Shown here piece by piece: positions 21,666-32,419 of a stretch of 64,000 bases of DNA. How positions within the stretch are numbered: position 1 is the first letter of the stretch; each line of letters begins with the position of its first letter. A program made the position numbers and the translations under genes. The notes under the pieces are model-generated. The model had not been told where the DNA came from. It worked only from the letters and a program-made list of their open reading frames with translations, and ran no database searches. The DNA is from Aphrocallistes beatrix (lineage: Eukaryota > Porifera > Hexactinellida > Sceptrulophora > Aphrocallistidae). The stretch is from positions 4,185,857 to 4,249,856 of the forward strand of contig OY725493.1 in the NCBI GenBank assembly GCA_963281255.1, written 5' to 3'.

Positions 21666-22385
21666 ATGGATGCTCACTATCTCAAAGATACTGTTGGAGA
21701 TGCTCTCATTGAAGCTCTGAATGAAGTGGTAGAAAAACAACCTACCGACCCTATCGAGTATGTAGGATTAATGTTGTTAAAATATTTAGATAATCAGTGC
21801 GAACTTTCTGATGAATTCAAGAATTTAAGACGGACCAGAGTCAAACGAGTAGATAGCAAGAAAAATGAGTTAAGAGATAATTCGTTCGCTAATGTCAACG
21901 ATTGTGTGGATCCTGGAGAGATTGAAGCTACTTCGGATTACAAAAGCCTACAGAAAGCAGGACCTAATCCTGTTCTTGAGAGTGTTGAGGTTAAATCAGA
22001 AAATATTACTACTGAGAATGAAGGAGGTATTACTGTGCCAGTGAACAAGCAAAGACCCGATGGATCAGAATCAGAGAAAATTCAAGAAGATACAGATACA
22101 CCTGAAGTGAGCAGCACTATGGAGTCGAATCAAGTCGAGGTTCAACTGAATGATAATGGAGAAAAGGAAGAATTGATTGATCAAATGAATGAACCGTCAG
22201 GTGTTGTATCTTCCGAACTGGAAGCACAGGGGAAAGATGTTGTGGAGGTTCATGCGAAAGTAGATAGTGTTGAAAAGGTTGAAGAACAATCAGAGGAACC
22301 TATAAATCGTCAAGGAATTGAAGCAGAGAGTGCTACAGAGACACGAGAGGACGAGTCATCTCCTCCTGAAGAATCTAAAGAGTAA
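21666..22385 (+). CDS. Dpy-30-motif protein with long acidic tail
   Basis: 239 residues. Residues about 5-46 are a Dpy-30 motif: YLKDTVGDALIEALNEV, KQPTDPIEYVG and LMLLKYLDN, the two-helix dimerisation module found in DPY30, radial-spoke RSP2 and DYDC/NME5-type proteins, which docks amphipathic helices of partners such as ASH2L or AKAPs (family knowledge). The remaining 190 residues are highly acidic, low in hydrophobics and probably disordered, rich in Glu, Ser and Val. This is unlike DPY30 itself, which is short and carries the motif at the C-terminus; an N-terminal motif suggests a DYDC-like or ciliary protein rather than the histone-methyltransferase subunit. Only 263 bp separate it from HRD1. 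Intronless. Confidence 0.8.
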   Translation: MDAHYLKDTVGDALIEALNEVVEKQPTDPIEYVGLMLLKYLDNQCELSDEFKNLRRTRVKRVDSKKNELRDNSFANVNDCVDPGEIEATSDYKSLQKAGPNPVLESVEVKSENITTENEGGITVPVNKQRPDGSESEKIQEDTDTPEVSSTMESNQVEVQLNDNGEKEELIDQMNEPSGVVSSELEAQGKDVVEVHAKVDSVEKVEEQSEEPINRQGIEAESATETREDESSPPEESKE

Positions 22386-23321
22386 TTATCCCGCTTAACT
22401 CACTTGAATTTATTTTAGCTAATTCAATATTTTCCCATATTTTATCATTAATAGTGATTATGACATGAAATAGATCATCATTGAAACAGCTAGATATTTG
22501 AGAAATAATATGCAACCTTGTCTACGTTTTGCATACTTAAAATGTATCTTTTCAATCGCTATCAGCATTACACTTCACCCGCAAACTAAAATTAACATCT
22601 ATATCCCTTACACGTTGAGCTTAAGCATTTTTTCTTTTCTTACTATTTTGCTGAGTAAACGAAAGCGTCAAAGCTCCTTTTTATTGGATATCTTATGCAA
22701 GTCCTACGCATCGTGTAAATATGTTTCCACGCCTTTTAAACATTTTTGATATATAATGCCACCTGTTAATATGACCTTGCTAGTATTTCAAGGATCTTCG
22801 TCTAGACAAATTAAAGTTGTCATTAATTTAGCGTAGGTCGCTTGAAACATAAGATTAAGGTATGTTAGATACTTGCTACGGAGGATAAAATTAATTTGAC
22901 TTAACCACTGTGAGACTAACACATACTGTCCACTCGAATGAGAAATTATTATAGTGAACCGTAGGTAGAATTGCTCACAGCAATTGTGACTTTAAAGTTG
23001 GCACTATGGGTATTAACTCCAATGAATCAGTGTAAGTATTATATAATTTTTACTTGATAATGTATTGGACTGTTGTCAATGATTCAATATTTGGATTTTC
23101 ATATCACCAAAACTTCGTTACATACACCTTACCACTGCTGTTAAACTAATAATTAAAACACTTAGAAAAGCGAATTTAAATCTTGCGCATACTTCAATTA
23201 GTCCAATACCATCTAAAATTCTCGAAATTAATTTCTCATCGGTTCACGAACTCAAGAATTATTAACATTACAAATTATTTATAGCGATATATGCAAATCT
23301 TTACAATGTTTCATTAAATCT
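22386..23321. other. Intergenic, no gene seen
   Basis: The 83-codon frame at 22498-22749 is hydrophobic and AT-driven, without signature. Otherwise nothing is recognised before the MITE at 23322. Confidence 0.4.
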
Positions 23322-23486
23322 GGGGCCTTATTCTCAGATCGACTTAAACTTAAACTTAACTTAAACTAAGTATTTACTTAGTTTTTTGCTAAAAACTAAG
23401 CATGGATTTAAGTATAAGTATAGTTAAGAAAACTTAAGGAAAACTAAGTAATTACTTAGTTTAAGTCGATCTGAGAATAAGGCCCC
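23322..23486. mobile_element. MITE of about 165 bp with 28-bp inverted termini
   Basis: GGGGCCTTATTCTCAGATCG (left) is matched by CGATCTGAGAATAAGGCCCC (right). The interior is built of ACTTAAACT/AGTTTAAGT and ACTTAGTTT motifs. A related element lies at about 28715-28853. It sits just 66 bp upstream of the next start codon. Confidence 0.85.
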
Positions 23487-23551
23487 TGATCATTATTCTT
23501 CATTGAATATTAAATAATTGAATGACTCCATTGAATAATTAGTATTTTGTT

Positions 23552-23971
23552 ATGGATAAAACAAACATGTCAGATGAATTGGATGACAACCATATTAATA
23601 CGCAGTCTTCGAAATTCCCTTTCAGCCTCTATCTGACCGAAAACAACCCACAACATCCATCGCAGAGCTCAAAATTCACAGACAATACTATGTTTGATAG
23701 TCTAGTTGGTAAACTTAAAGAATTTATCCCAAAAATAGCGAATTCAAACAGCGAACTACCAACTGTTCCTTCTAAAACTCTGGATATAGAAGATGTTTCT
23801 GATCAAGATCGATTTGTAGAAATGAATATCCAACTCTTCGAGTTAGATTCTGAGCAAAGTAGTGATGATGAAGATACACCAGATGATAATATGTCAAAAA
23901 AGTTGGAATGTGGAGCTAAAACAAATAATCCCCTGATTATTGAGGAGACTTTGAAGGAGTTAAATAATTAA
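23552..23971 (+). CDS. NOPCHAP1-like protein (box C/D snoRNP assembly chaperone)
   Basis: 139 residues, mostly polar. Two short blocks match what I recall of vertebrate NOPCHAP1 (C12orf45): KLKEFIPKIANSN (residues 54-66), like the QTFLPQMARAN block, and LDIEDVS..FVEMNIQLFELD (77-99), like the block around VIQMDVALFEM. An acidic serine cluster (SEQSSDDED) follows, also as in the family. NOPCHAP1 bridges the NOP58 subunit and the R2TP complex during box C/D snoRNP assembly (family knowledge). If right, the nucleolar link is shared with WDR43, the next gene downstream. The start is the ATG at 23552; a second ATG five codons later is equally possible. Intronless. Confidence 0.6.
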   Translation: MDKTNMSDELDDNHINTQSSKFPFSLYLTENNPQHPSQSSKFTDNTMFDSLVGKLKEFIPKIANSNSELPTVPSKTLDIEDVSDQDRFVEMNIQLFELDSEQSSDDEDTPDDNMSKKLECGAKTNNPLIIEETLKELNN

Positions 23972-24781
23972 AGTTAGTGTTTGCTTAGATCAAAGTTATA
24001 GTTTATTAAGCGTTTGTCGTACATCTCTATAAATACATTTAACTTATTCTCTATTTTGGGCTCTCGTAATTATTTATCCCTCTAGCCATTCCTAATTCCT
24101 TGGTGATCTGCAATTATTTTTCCCATTCTTCTGTCTACAGTTCATTGAAAACATACAAATTCAGATTTACATATGTTTATGACCAATTTCCGAATGTCTA
24201 TTTGTTAATATTTTTATCTAATATATACACTGCACTTTAGAAAATTTAATAATACGCTTAGAAATTGCAATGTCACGATATGTTATTTGTTGCAGTGTTC
24301 TTATGGCCAATGGTTTTAACTAGTTATGAATCTTTTAAAACTTTGTATTCGTATATTGACGTATTCAAATTTTTAATAATAACTCAGTTTGGCAATGAAT
24401 TGAGAATAAAATCTATTTTAGAAGAATAGATGACATCATCTACCTTTGGTAAGAATTTGGACTTGACATGTGTTGAATAGTTTTCTAGTTACGCGTATAA
24501 GCAAACGACAAAATGCTACGTAATCATAATTATTCAGCATAAAAAAAATCGAACGGTGATTTGCAAATTTAGATATCGAGTTGTACATTCACAAATACTT
24601 TCAAGTCATTATCTTTTAAACTCTTGAAAGTAACACCAGCACTCATTTTTGTACTGTGCATCCTATACTATGATATAGTATTAGATCATATATCCAATAA
24701 ATACATTAATAATTTGGAACACTGCCACAGCTATGGCTATACTATTAGAGCACCCTTTCTGTCTAGCCAACGCAGATTTTT
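23972..24781. other. Intergenic, no gene seen
   Basis: AT-rich interval of about 0.8 kb holding 3' and 5' flanks of the neighbouring genes. No repeat structure noted. Confidence 0.4.
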
Positions 24782-24856
24782 TTGTTTCACGCAGTTTTAA
24801 TTATATTAAGTATTCACAAATTGCAGCTAAATCTGAAAGTTAAGTTCTTCTCCAAC

Positions 24857-26695
24857 ATGTCACTCACTCCAGACTCGACTTTGAGTGCCCAATATACTGC
24901 TACCCACTTTGGAGAGTATATTGCCATCTACTCGAGACAAAGTAACATCAAAATATGGAACAGTTCTAATGGTAAGAAATGTATAGAAATTTCAGTTAAG
25001 CCGAATGTGGGGCCTTATTCTGTTATCAGTTGGAGCAGATGCGAGTTGTGCGTCCATTTTACAGAGAAAATTTATTGGACATCGGTTCCAAAGGGAAGTA
25101 ATGAAGGTGGTTTGATTCACTCGATTCTCGCTTATGGAACTACTGGGGGAAGTGTAGGGGTGATGTATGCCTTGATCGATCAAGAAATTACGTCTAATAC
25201 AAAAACTCATTCAGCTGCCATTCAAGATGTTATATGGAGCCCAGATTGTAGCAAATTATATTCTAGTTCTGACGATAAGACGATTGTGGAATGGACCATG
25301 GATAAGAAGGGGCTTAAGCCTGGTAGAATTCTCAAATCTGGGAAGAAAACAGTTCAGAAACTCGCTTGCAGTTGTAATGGGAGATTCCTAATCACAGCTA
25401 GCACACACATTCGTGTTTGGGATATTGAGAATGGAGTTATATTGCAGAAGATTTCTTCACATACTAGTGAAGTCACTTCATTACTTACATTGAATGATTT
25501 CCTAAATGGTAATGTAAGTCATATAGTTTCTAACGGAGAAAATGAACGGATGGTATCTGTATGTAAGTTGAATCTTGAATGTGAGTCAGGACCGAGTTCT
25601 ATGCTCCGTTGCCCTTATCATCCTGTGTCCATTAAAAAATCGCAAGCAGAAAATAATTTATTTATCCTTGCTGCCAATGGCATTGTATATATATACCTAC
25701 CTCCGTTTGAAAATGAATCTTCAAAGCCTATCGCGCCCATCTCTAGTTTGCAGATCATATCTGACGACGAAACAGAACAAATTTCCATCCCTATTCTCTC
25801 TGTCCATTGTTTGAAAGATCAAGACCATCTTCTAGTGATGTATGGAAACATTTCAAAACCTGTTTTCGAAAGAATTCAAATTGACTTGAGCCAGAAGAGA
25901 ATGACATTGGAACGCAGTTACCAAAGAAAGAGTTCTCTCAACGAGAAGCAGAACATGGATGTGAGATCCAGCAATAATTCGACTGTTCCAATGCAAACAG
26001 TCCCTACCCATCTGTCTAAGAAAGTAAAACGAAAGCGACATTCCGAGCCAGAGATACCAGAGGAAGATGAAACGACATTGGGGGAACTCATCACCCGTTT
26101 CGATGAAATAGATGATTGCTCCCCGAGAAAGGATACCGCAACTGAACCTAGTGCTCCAATTACATCCGGTTCTCATGTTCAGATGCTATGTCAATCTTTG
26201 CAATCAGATGACTCGAGTCTCTTTAACCAGGTGATCTCCTCTACCCCACAAAAATCTGTTCACAAAACTGTTCATTCTCTTCCTATCAACTATGTGCTTC
26301 CATTGATTGGTAAACTCATGTCCATCATGCACACCACCCCTTTTCGTTCTCCCATTCTCCTGAACTGGATTAAACCTTGTCTCAGTTTACATAATGCCTA
26401 CCTTCTCACAGTCCCAGATATCTCAGACAGGTTAGGATTGCTCTATGAAATTCTAGCAATTCGATCCTCTTGTTATGAAAGCCTTTGTAAGTTGCAGGGA
26501 AAACTCGATTTGTTAGTTGGTTCTCATACTAAAGACACTCTTCAAGCTGCTGAATCTTCGGTCAAGCCAAAATTTGTTTTTGTGGATAATGACGAGTCTT
26601 CAAGTGATGTAGATTTTACAGATTTTCAGGAATTAGAGAATCTATCAAGGGATGAGTCTATGGTAGAGGAGTCTGCTGATGATCTGATGGCGTAA
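24857..26695 (+). CDS. WDR43: WDR43/UTP5, small-subunit processome WD-repeat protein
   Basis: 612 residues from the ATG at 24857; an upstream in-frame ATG at 24782 adds 25 hydrophobic residues that do not fit the family, so the internal start is preferred (MSLTPDSTLSAQY opens the first blade). WD repeats are visible as IKIWNSSNGKK, VIWSPDCSKLYSSSDDKTIVEWTMD-type and IRVWDIENG strands over about residues 1-330. A polar linker with a basic cluster (KKVKRKRH) follows, then a helical Utp12 domain at about 444-556 (VLPLIGKLMSIM, LNWIKPCLSLHNAYLLTVPD, RLGLLYEIL) and an acidic tail. WDR43 belongs to the UTP-A/t-UTP subcomplex that binds pre-rRNA early and supports 18S processing (family knowledge). 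Human WDR43 is slightly longer, mainly in its acidic tail. Intronless. Confidence 0.92.
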   Translation: MSLTPDSTLSAQYTATHFGEYIAIYSRQSNIKIWNSSNGKKCIEISVKPNVGPYSVISWSRCELCVHFTEKIYWTSVPKGSNEGGLIHSILAYGTTGGSVGVMYALIDQEITSNTKTHSAAIQDVIWSPDCSKLYSSSDDKTIVEWTMDKKGLKPGRILKSGKKTVQKLACSCNGRFLITASTHIRVWDIENGVILQKISSHTSEVTSLLTLNDFLNGNVSHIVSNGENERMVSVCKLNLECESGPSSMLRCPYHPVSIKKSQAENNLFILAANGIVYIYLPPFENESSKPIAPISSLQIISDDETEQISIPILSVHCLKDQDHLLVMYGNISKPVFERIQIDLSQKRMTLERSYQRKSSLNEKQNMDVRSSNNSTVPMQTVPTHLSKKVKRKRHSEPEIPEEDETTLGELITRFDEIDDCSPRKDTATEPSAPITSGSHVQMLCQSLQSDDSSLFNQVISSTPQKSVHKTVHSLPINYVLPLIGKLMSIMHTTPFRSPILLNWIKPCLSLHNAYLLTVPDISDRLGLLYEILAIRSSCYESLCKLQGKLDLLVGSHTKDTLQAAESSVKPKFVFVDNDESSSDVDFTDFQELENLSRDESMVEESADDLMA

Positions 26696-27656
26696 ACAGT
26701 AGAATATTGAGTTTTAACATATATAGATTAGATTAAAATTAGAATTTAATTATTAGATATTAATTAAAACTAAATACCTCTACTCGAAAGAATTCTATAA
26801 ATATCTAGCGATAGAAGAAATATATAGTTGACTGAAAAATCCTGAAAATTCGTGCAGATAGTCAAAATATAAATATTTGAGGGTGAATTACGGCTTACAT
26901 ATATATCAAAATTACAAAAACGCCCCTTTTCGGACGGGAATGAATTTGAAATTAGTTTTAGACCAAAAACCCCACCAAGCACCGAGTTGTCTCTTCTACA
27001 TAAGGACTAGCTTCGATTTTGAAATGCCTTCTAAGGTAATTATGACGCTTCAAAGTCAAAAGTGAACCCAAGACAAGGCTTTTTATTTAAAGGCATTTTT
27101 TCAAATCGAAACCAGTCCTTTTGTAGAGGATGCATTGCTGCGTCATTTTGTGCATTTCTTTAGGGCTGAAACGAATATTCGAAACCGTAACGAACGAACC
27201 TTTTTCTAAATGAACGAATATTCTAATATTCGATCGTTTCGATGAGTGAGCATTAAATTTTATTGATTCAGTTTCTGACCAAAATTCAATACTTAAAAAG
27301 AAGAATTGGAATAATTATTTGTTCATTATCGTTATACTTGTATACAAACACATAATGTAATTAAGACTGATGAAGTGAAGATGTTTGGCAAAACGTAAGG
27401 TGCTAGTCTTTGTTTATAATAATTAAATCCTGATCACTTTTTTAATGGAAAATTTAAAAAAGTATGGTCCATTAAAATTGTAGTAAACTAATATTCGTTT
27501 AGTTCATTTCGAACGAATATTCGAATAGCAAAACTACAAATTTAACCTCTTTCCCATCCGAACATAGGCTTTTTGCGATTTCAATTTTGACCGTGATTTA
27601 ACCTAAGTATACCGTAAGTAATCAGAAGTTCAAACTTTCTTATTGTATAGATTAGG
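26696..27656. other. Intergenic; degraded repeat with ATTCGAAT-type inverted motifs
   Basis: At about 27170-27240 and 27490-27535 blocks with GAACGAATATTCGAA face each other loosely, suggesting an old MITE. Pieces of the GGAATTTGAAATT family lie near 26935. No gene recognised. Confidence 0.4.
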
Positions 27657-28646
27657 ATGGATAGGAGTTTGGAATTTACAATTTTGATGCAGAATGTCAT
27701 ATCTACGCATAAAGTATCTAGTGAAGAAATGACTAACGAATACGTAGTGCAGCACAAATTCAATCTGCTCTCGAAATCACTTCAAAATAGTTTAGTGGAA
27801 CTTGAGAACTTGATTGATGAAATATCCCCAGAATTCAATAATACCTCGTGCAATCCACTACTGTTCTCGAGGCAGCACGAAATCCTGAAACAAGATAGAG
27901 CAGATCATGAAACTCAAAAGTGTATCGAGACCTGCCACATGAAGATTGTAGATTATTTTCAGACGCTTAATTCGACGCCATTCAAGTCTTCACAAATAAA
28001 ACTTCATTTTAATAATACAGTTTATCTCATCGAACAACAGTTAAAAAGATTAATCGATACTTACACTAAAATGAGATCCCTTCGATTTGAAAAATATCAA
28101 CATTTGAAAAAATCGTTTCGGTTTTCTTCTCATCTTGATGCACTTGATGTAGTTGATAGAGAAAAGTATGAAAATTCACTAGAATTTAACCATGATGAAT
28201 CTTGTAGACGAAGGATCAATCATTCTCGGGAAGGTACTTTTTCTGATAATATTCTAACAGGTACCACTAATTCTAATATATATTTGTATGACATTTCTGT
28301 TGTCGATAATAATTCAGAATCAATGTTGCCTGAATCCATCTTGGAGCTAGAAAATCAACAACTTGTTCACGAAATGAAAACAGAATTTGATGAGATAAAA
28401 TCTATTCAACTGAAGCTACACGAGATCTCCCAGCTCCAGCATATATTCTCGGAAGAGGTTCTGAAGCAGAAGGAAGAGGTAGAAGTGATATCAGATTTAA
28501 CGGTGGAATCTGCTGTTAACATAACAGAAGGAAACAAATTGATGCGGAAGGCTGTCCAGAGTCAGTTTACTCCTGATGGAGTTGTCTTATTCGTTATTGT
28601 CATGTTCACTGTTGCTTTATGGTTTCTTGATTGGTATCAAGATTAA
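27657..28646 (+). CDS. STX18: Syntaxin-18 (Ufe1-type Qa-SNARE), intronless
   Basis: 329 residues. The C-terminal third is diagnostic: LELENQQLVHEM opens a SNARE motif (about 228-303) with the zero-layer Gln at about 271 (EVLKQKEEVEV), then ITEGNKLMRKAV and a single tail-anchor helix at about 308-325 ending in the hallmark FLDWYQD. The N-terminal part is helical and poorly conserved, with a cysteine-containing HETQKCIETCH segment in the place of the syntaxin-18 N domain. Syntaxin-18 is the ER Qa-SNARE that pairs with BNIP1/Sec20, USE1 and Sec22 for Golgi-to-ER fusion, tethered by the NRZ complex (family knowledge). HRD1, five genes upstream in the same island, is another ER membrane protein, but no functional coupling is implied. 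Confidence 0.9.
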   Translation: MDRSLEFTILMQNVISTHKVSSEEMTNEYVVQHKFNLLSKSLQNSLVELENLIDEISPEFNNTSCNPLLFSRQHEILKQDRADHETQKCIETCHMKIVDYFQTLNSTPFKSSQIKLHFNNTVYLIEQQLKRLIDTYTKMRSLRFEKYQHLKKSFRFSSHLDALDVVDREKYENSLEFNHDESCRRRINHSREGTFSDNILTGTTNSNIYLYDISVVDNNSESMLPESILELENQQLVHEMKTEFDEIKSIQLKLHEISQLQHIFSEEVLKQKEEVEVISDLTVESAVNITEGNKLMRKAVQSQFTPDGVVLFVIVMFTVALWFLDWYQD

Positions 28647-28714
28647 TTTTTGAATTTACTAATTGTGAGTTGTATAAATTTATATTGATAAATCATTTAT
28701 TTCAAGATTTCACC

Positions 28715-28853
28715 AGGGGCTTTATTCACTAAACTTAAACTTAACCTGAACTAAGTCAAAACTAAGTCTTGACTCAGTTTGCTTAATAACTAAAACTTAA
28801 ACTTAGTCAAAACTAAGTCTAAACAAGTTTAAACTTAGTTCAGACTTAGTTTT
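28715..28853. repeat. MITE fragment related to the element at 23322-23486
   Basis: Starts GGGGCTTTATTCACTAAACT and continues with repeated ACTTAAACTTA / AACTAAGTC motifs and their complements. The right terminus is less clear than in the 23.3-kb copy. Confidence 0.55.
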
Positions 28854-29935
28854 ATCACCTAGATGTGAAATCTTATCGGAGGAAAAATTATTTGTGCGAG
28901 TTTTCATTGACATTACAATATACGAGTTAATAGTGAGTCGCAAAACTTTCCTAGTGACCCTCGTACAAGTTGATTGAAAGGCCAAAATGTAAATATTACT
29001 AATGATTCATAACGAATTAGCTATCATTTAAATTTTTCTTTTATCTTTAGCATTCATCATTGTGATTGATACATAATTAGATTGTCAAGCCTGTAAATAT
29101 AACCAAGAAATACAAACTTCATAATGTTATTTATTACGTAAATAAGCAAATCTTAAATCAATACAGCTATTTATATTTAGAGCTTCTGAAAGTTGGAATT
29201 TATATTTTATCGCAACTTTGCGACGCGCCAATGTCATGAACAGTGTCGTACGTCCTCCAATGTCAGTACGCAACTCAGCATCCTATGAACCTAACCATTT
29301 GATGCTTACCAAATTGGGTATATAGAATCCTTTACTATGTAAATTTACATATGATATTTATTTTCGCGAAATTTCAATACTTCATTCCAGGTTCATAAAG
29401 ATATATACGTATATGTGATATCTGTTCACACCCTTTGATACTAAACTGTAATCGGAAGTATTAGACACTACTACTTCATCGATTTTTAAGATCTTCAGAA
29501 GGTTCAAATACTCAAGTATGTACCCCCTACAGACTTTAGGTAAAAACGGGATTTTAATGGATATATGAACCATCTCACTAGGTAGATCTGACCTTCGTAC
29601 TTTATAATGAAAATATTTCATGCAACCATAAAGTAGTATATGTATTAATGTCGCCATTCTCACATGTCTGGGTGATATTCTCCTGGAGCTGCGTTGTAGC
29701 CCTATCATCCGACATTTTTTGATTTGTTATAATGATGATTAAATGATGTCGATGATATTAAGCTTTCACTTAGTAATGATGTGTGTGTTCAGACTAAAAA
29801 GTACTGTTGCAACACTTCTAGGCTAGACACATTTAGATGATAAGAGGTTTTGTCATTTTACGCAATATTTATAACATGGAGCAAGATCAATTTATGCTTT
29901 GTGTAAAATCGTATTAACCTTACTCCTTTTTTGCA
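28854..29935. other. No gene seen; fragment of a TGCAGCTCC-type repeat
   Basis: The minus-strand frame at 29382-29708 overlaps a segment (about 29640-29720, GGAGCTGCGTTGTAGCCC then CCGACATTTTTTG) that resembles the right end of the repeat at 56704-57425. I regard that frame as repeat-derived. Confidence 0.4.
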
Positions 29936-30097
29936 GCTCTAATGGGAGTTGCTCTAATTATGGCATGAACGCCGTTCTATATCTGTCAGATGTCCTCCTG
30001 CGAAATCTAACAATGGGAATTTTTCTATGTAGAATCTCTTCATGGTGTAGATATGTACGGAGACATATACAGACTGACAATCTACTCAAAAGAATTT

Positions 30098-31430
30098 TAA
30101 AATCAGAGGCCAGTTTTGGCAGAATTAATAGATTTATTTAATTAATACAGTAACCTAAAACTGAGTATGATAGAGTTTATGAATGTATTACCACTATATA
30201 TAATGTCAAAATATGATCATCAGCTGTCAAAAATGTGTTGTCGTCATCTGATAGGCTATTTTTAGGAAAAAATTAGACCAGTTTTAGTTATTTTTATGCA
30301 CGCATATTATAAGCTCAAATTATTGATCCGCAGATATAATAACAAGCTCAATTGACTTAAAAATCTGGAAAATTTCAATGGAATGCTGAAAATTCCTTCG
30401 TTACTAGGGAAATGCATTTTGAAGAATTATGGCAATATCTCAAATGCTTCCTTTCAGATTTGATCTTAATTGATATGCAATATATCACATCCTATTCACT
30501 GTAAATTGAGCTTTGAAATTTTGCTTGATTAATACGAAGTCCAAAATAATTCAATCAGAGCTCAATTTACAGGGTGTTAAGAAGTTGATGCCCTCCTTAA
30601 ATTTTGAAATGTAATTCCTAATAGTATTAAGTCTGATAGTTATGAAAGTACTTTATTTAGAGCATATAATACAGAAGAGATTCTCGAAAATACAATAATA
30701 ACAAATTGCATCGGTCTGGAGGTATAGTTTCTCTGGGCCAACACTATTTCAAAACATGTCCTTTTTACCTTTATACAATAGAACGCCACGGCACCTTCGC
30801 CTAAAAGAACCCATGAATAACTCAAAAGGAACGCGTTCGCAACTTTTGGTCTAAAGATATTTGATCTGGAAACTCTCCGAATCTGAACATTGAGATATTC
30901 CATGGCCCGGACAATCATAAAATACACCGTTTATTCATATCAACGTGAAACCTTGTCATAAACCCCCGAAAATGAGTAATTTTAGTTAGAGAGATCTTTC
31001 ACCACACATGTTAGACAAAATAATCCCAATTATGGCATTCCGTTTTATAAATGCATCCAGTTAATGTATAGATATATTAGAAATATTATGAAGGGTTTAG
31101 CGTTGATTTAGCAATAAATACTAGATCTTAGTGGTAGCATTAGGTGAGCATCAATTTCTTAACACCCACCCTGTATTATTAATTGCCACTTTATCACATA
31201 ACTCGAAAACCTAAAATTTATTCTAAAAATAGCCTATTACGCAATCAGATGATGACAGTTCATTTTTCGGCAGCCAGTTTGCATATTTTAACATAATATT
31301 TCTATAGAGTGGTAATGCACCACTAAAAGCTTTATCATACTCAGTTTTCTAGTTTTGACAAAATAATGTTTCAATTCTGCCAAAGCTGACCTCTGATTTT
31401 GAACTCCTTTCGAGTAAGTTCTGCATATTA
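30098..31430. repeat. Long foldback element with a MITE at its centre
   Basis: AAAATCAGAGGCCAGTTTTG (about 30101) faces CAAAGCTGACCTCTGATTTT (about 31382); AAAACTGAGTATGATA (30157) faces TATCATACTCAGTTTT (31334); the AGCTGTCAAAAATG and GATAGGCTATTTTTAG blocks near 30220 face GAACTGTCATCATCTG-type sequence and AAAATAGCCTATTACGC near 31230. A 604-bp MITE (30570-31173) lies between the arms. Left flank at 29936-30060 resembles the start of the repeat at 56704. No gene. Confidence 0.75.
30570..31173. mobile_element. TA-inserted MITE, mariner-like ends
   Basis: Ends CAGGGTGTTAAGAAGTTGATG and CATCAATTTCTTAACACC followed by CACCCTG, flanked by TA at 30568-30569 and 31174-31175. No transposase. The 95-codon minus-strand frame at 30640-30927 has no family signature. 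Confidence 0.7.
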
Positions 31431-31619
31431 AGCAGTTTCTGATGTGCATTATTTATATTCTTAAGTTATTAGCATATCTCTATATACGTACATTTTTTCA
31501 CACCTTTTAATTAAATTTGTATTTTGAGCTAGAAACATAGACTCCTTTAAGTAAGGACTGTAAGCGTTCAATCTCGGATCCAGGAACTTGGGTGCATTGT
31601 GAATTATTGATATCTATAC

Positions 31620-31810
31620 CGCATGTTAACACTCTGTAGTGGTCCATATGCGTTGGTATACTACAAAGTACATGTTAACCCTTTATAGTGTTGCATCTCA
31701 ATTCTTTGCTATATTCTGCATGTTAACCCACTATAGTGGTCCATATCAGCTCGTTGGTATACTGCATGCTAACCCTCTACGGTGGTCCATATCAAATGGA
31801 CTGCCAATTG
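31620..31810. repeat. Degenerate tandem repeat, unit about 55 bp, 3-4 copies
   Basis: The motif GCATGTTAACCC-x-CTATAGTGGTCCATAT then CGTTGGTATACT recurs at about 31622, 31670, 31717 and 31765 with substitutions. Non-coding as far as I can see. Confidence 0.75.
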
Positions 31811-32118
31811 CAAGTGCCATCGTGCAGCTTTAGCTAGGACCACTCTATTCTGATAATGTTAATATTGTGCCATTTCTTTGGTGTAATTATGTCTTACGCA
31901 CTTAAAATTTGTCAGATTGAATTGATTTGATAGTTCTCAAAATCACTTAAAACCAATTTCTTAACATCAAAGGTATATTTTCCCTGAGACTAGATCCCTC
32001 ATCCCCCATTTGGTCGCTCATACCCCAGATTTTTAGAAAAATTTGAAACTTCGAAGTGCCTATAATCTCAATGATATCATTATCTAACAGCCATTACTGC
32101 CTAAATATATAGGAGAAT
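31811..32118. other. No gene seen
   Basis: Short AT-rich interval downstream of the displaced MATE tail, which is read leftward and stops at 32119. Confidence 0.4.
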
Positions 32119-32419
32119 CTAATAAATAAGAGCAACAATAAATAAAGCAATTCCAATAAGCATACAAATAGTATACCTAAGGAACAAGCGAACAATCTTG
32201 TGCTTTGTCCTGTTCCCGCTATATTCAACTTCCGTGATACTTGTTTCTTTATCACTATTTTCTTTAATACTTGTACTTTTGTAGCTAAGAATTCCACTCA
32301 AATTCTCATGCTTATCTTCTACCACGATTTCATCAGTACCTGCATTGCCCTCTAGCCTAGTATTATTTGGACCAAGTCTGATGTCATTATAAGCGTATTC
32401 AGCACATATATCGTTTATC
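32119..32419 (-). pseudogene. Displaced C-terminal tail of the MATE transporter (extra membrane helix)
   Basis: About 100 codons open on the minus strand: a polar linker (EYAYNDIRLGPNN, then VVEDKHENLSG, KENSDKETS) followed by a basic stretch and a single strongly hydrophobic helix (YTICMLIGIALFIVALIY) ending at the stop. Animal MATE/SLC47A1-type proteins have a linker and a 13th C-terminal helix after the 12-helix core (family knowledge), and this is the part missing from the gene at 34927-36369. The foldback element 32420-34989 lies exactly between the two. Whether it is still joined by splicing cannot be seen here. Confidence 0.65.

Noticed and set aside
24782..24856. Upstream start for WDR43
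   Set aside because: Adds 25 hydrophobic residues resembling a signal sequence, which a nucleolar WD protein should not have; the internal ATG matches the family start.
19963..28646. Operon with trans-splicing
   Set aside because: Genes share a strand, but the gaps of 0.9-1.2 kb between most of them are long and one contains a MITE; no spliced-leader acceptor pattern can be shown from sequence alone.
29382..29708. Minus-strand gene of 108 codons
   Set aside because: Overlaps sequence related to the repeat at 56704-57425; no domain recognised.
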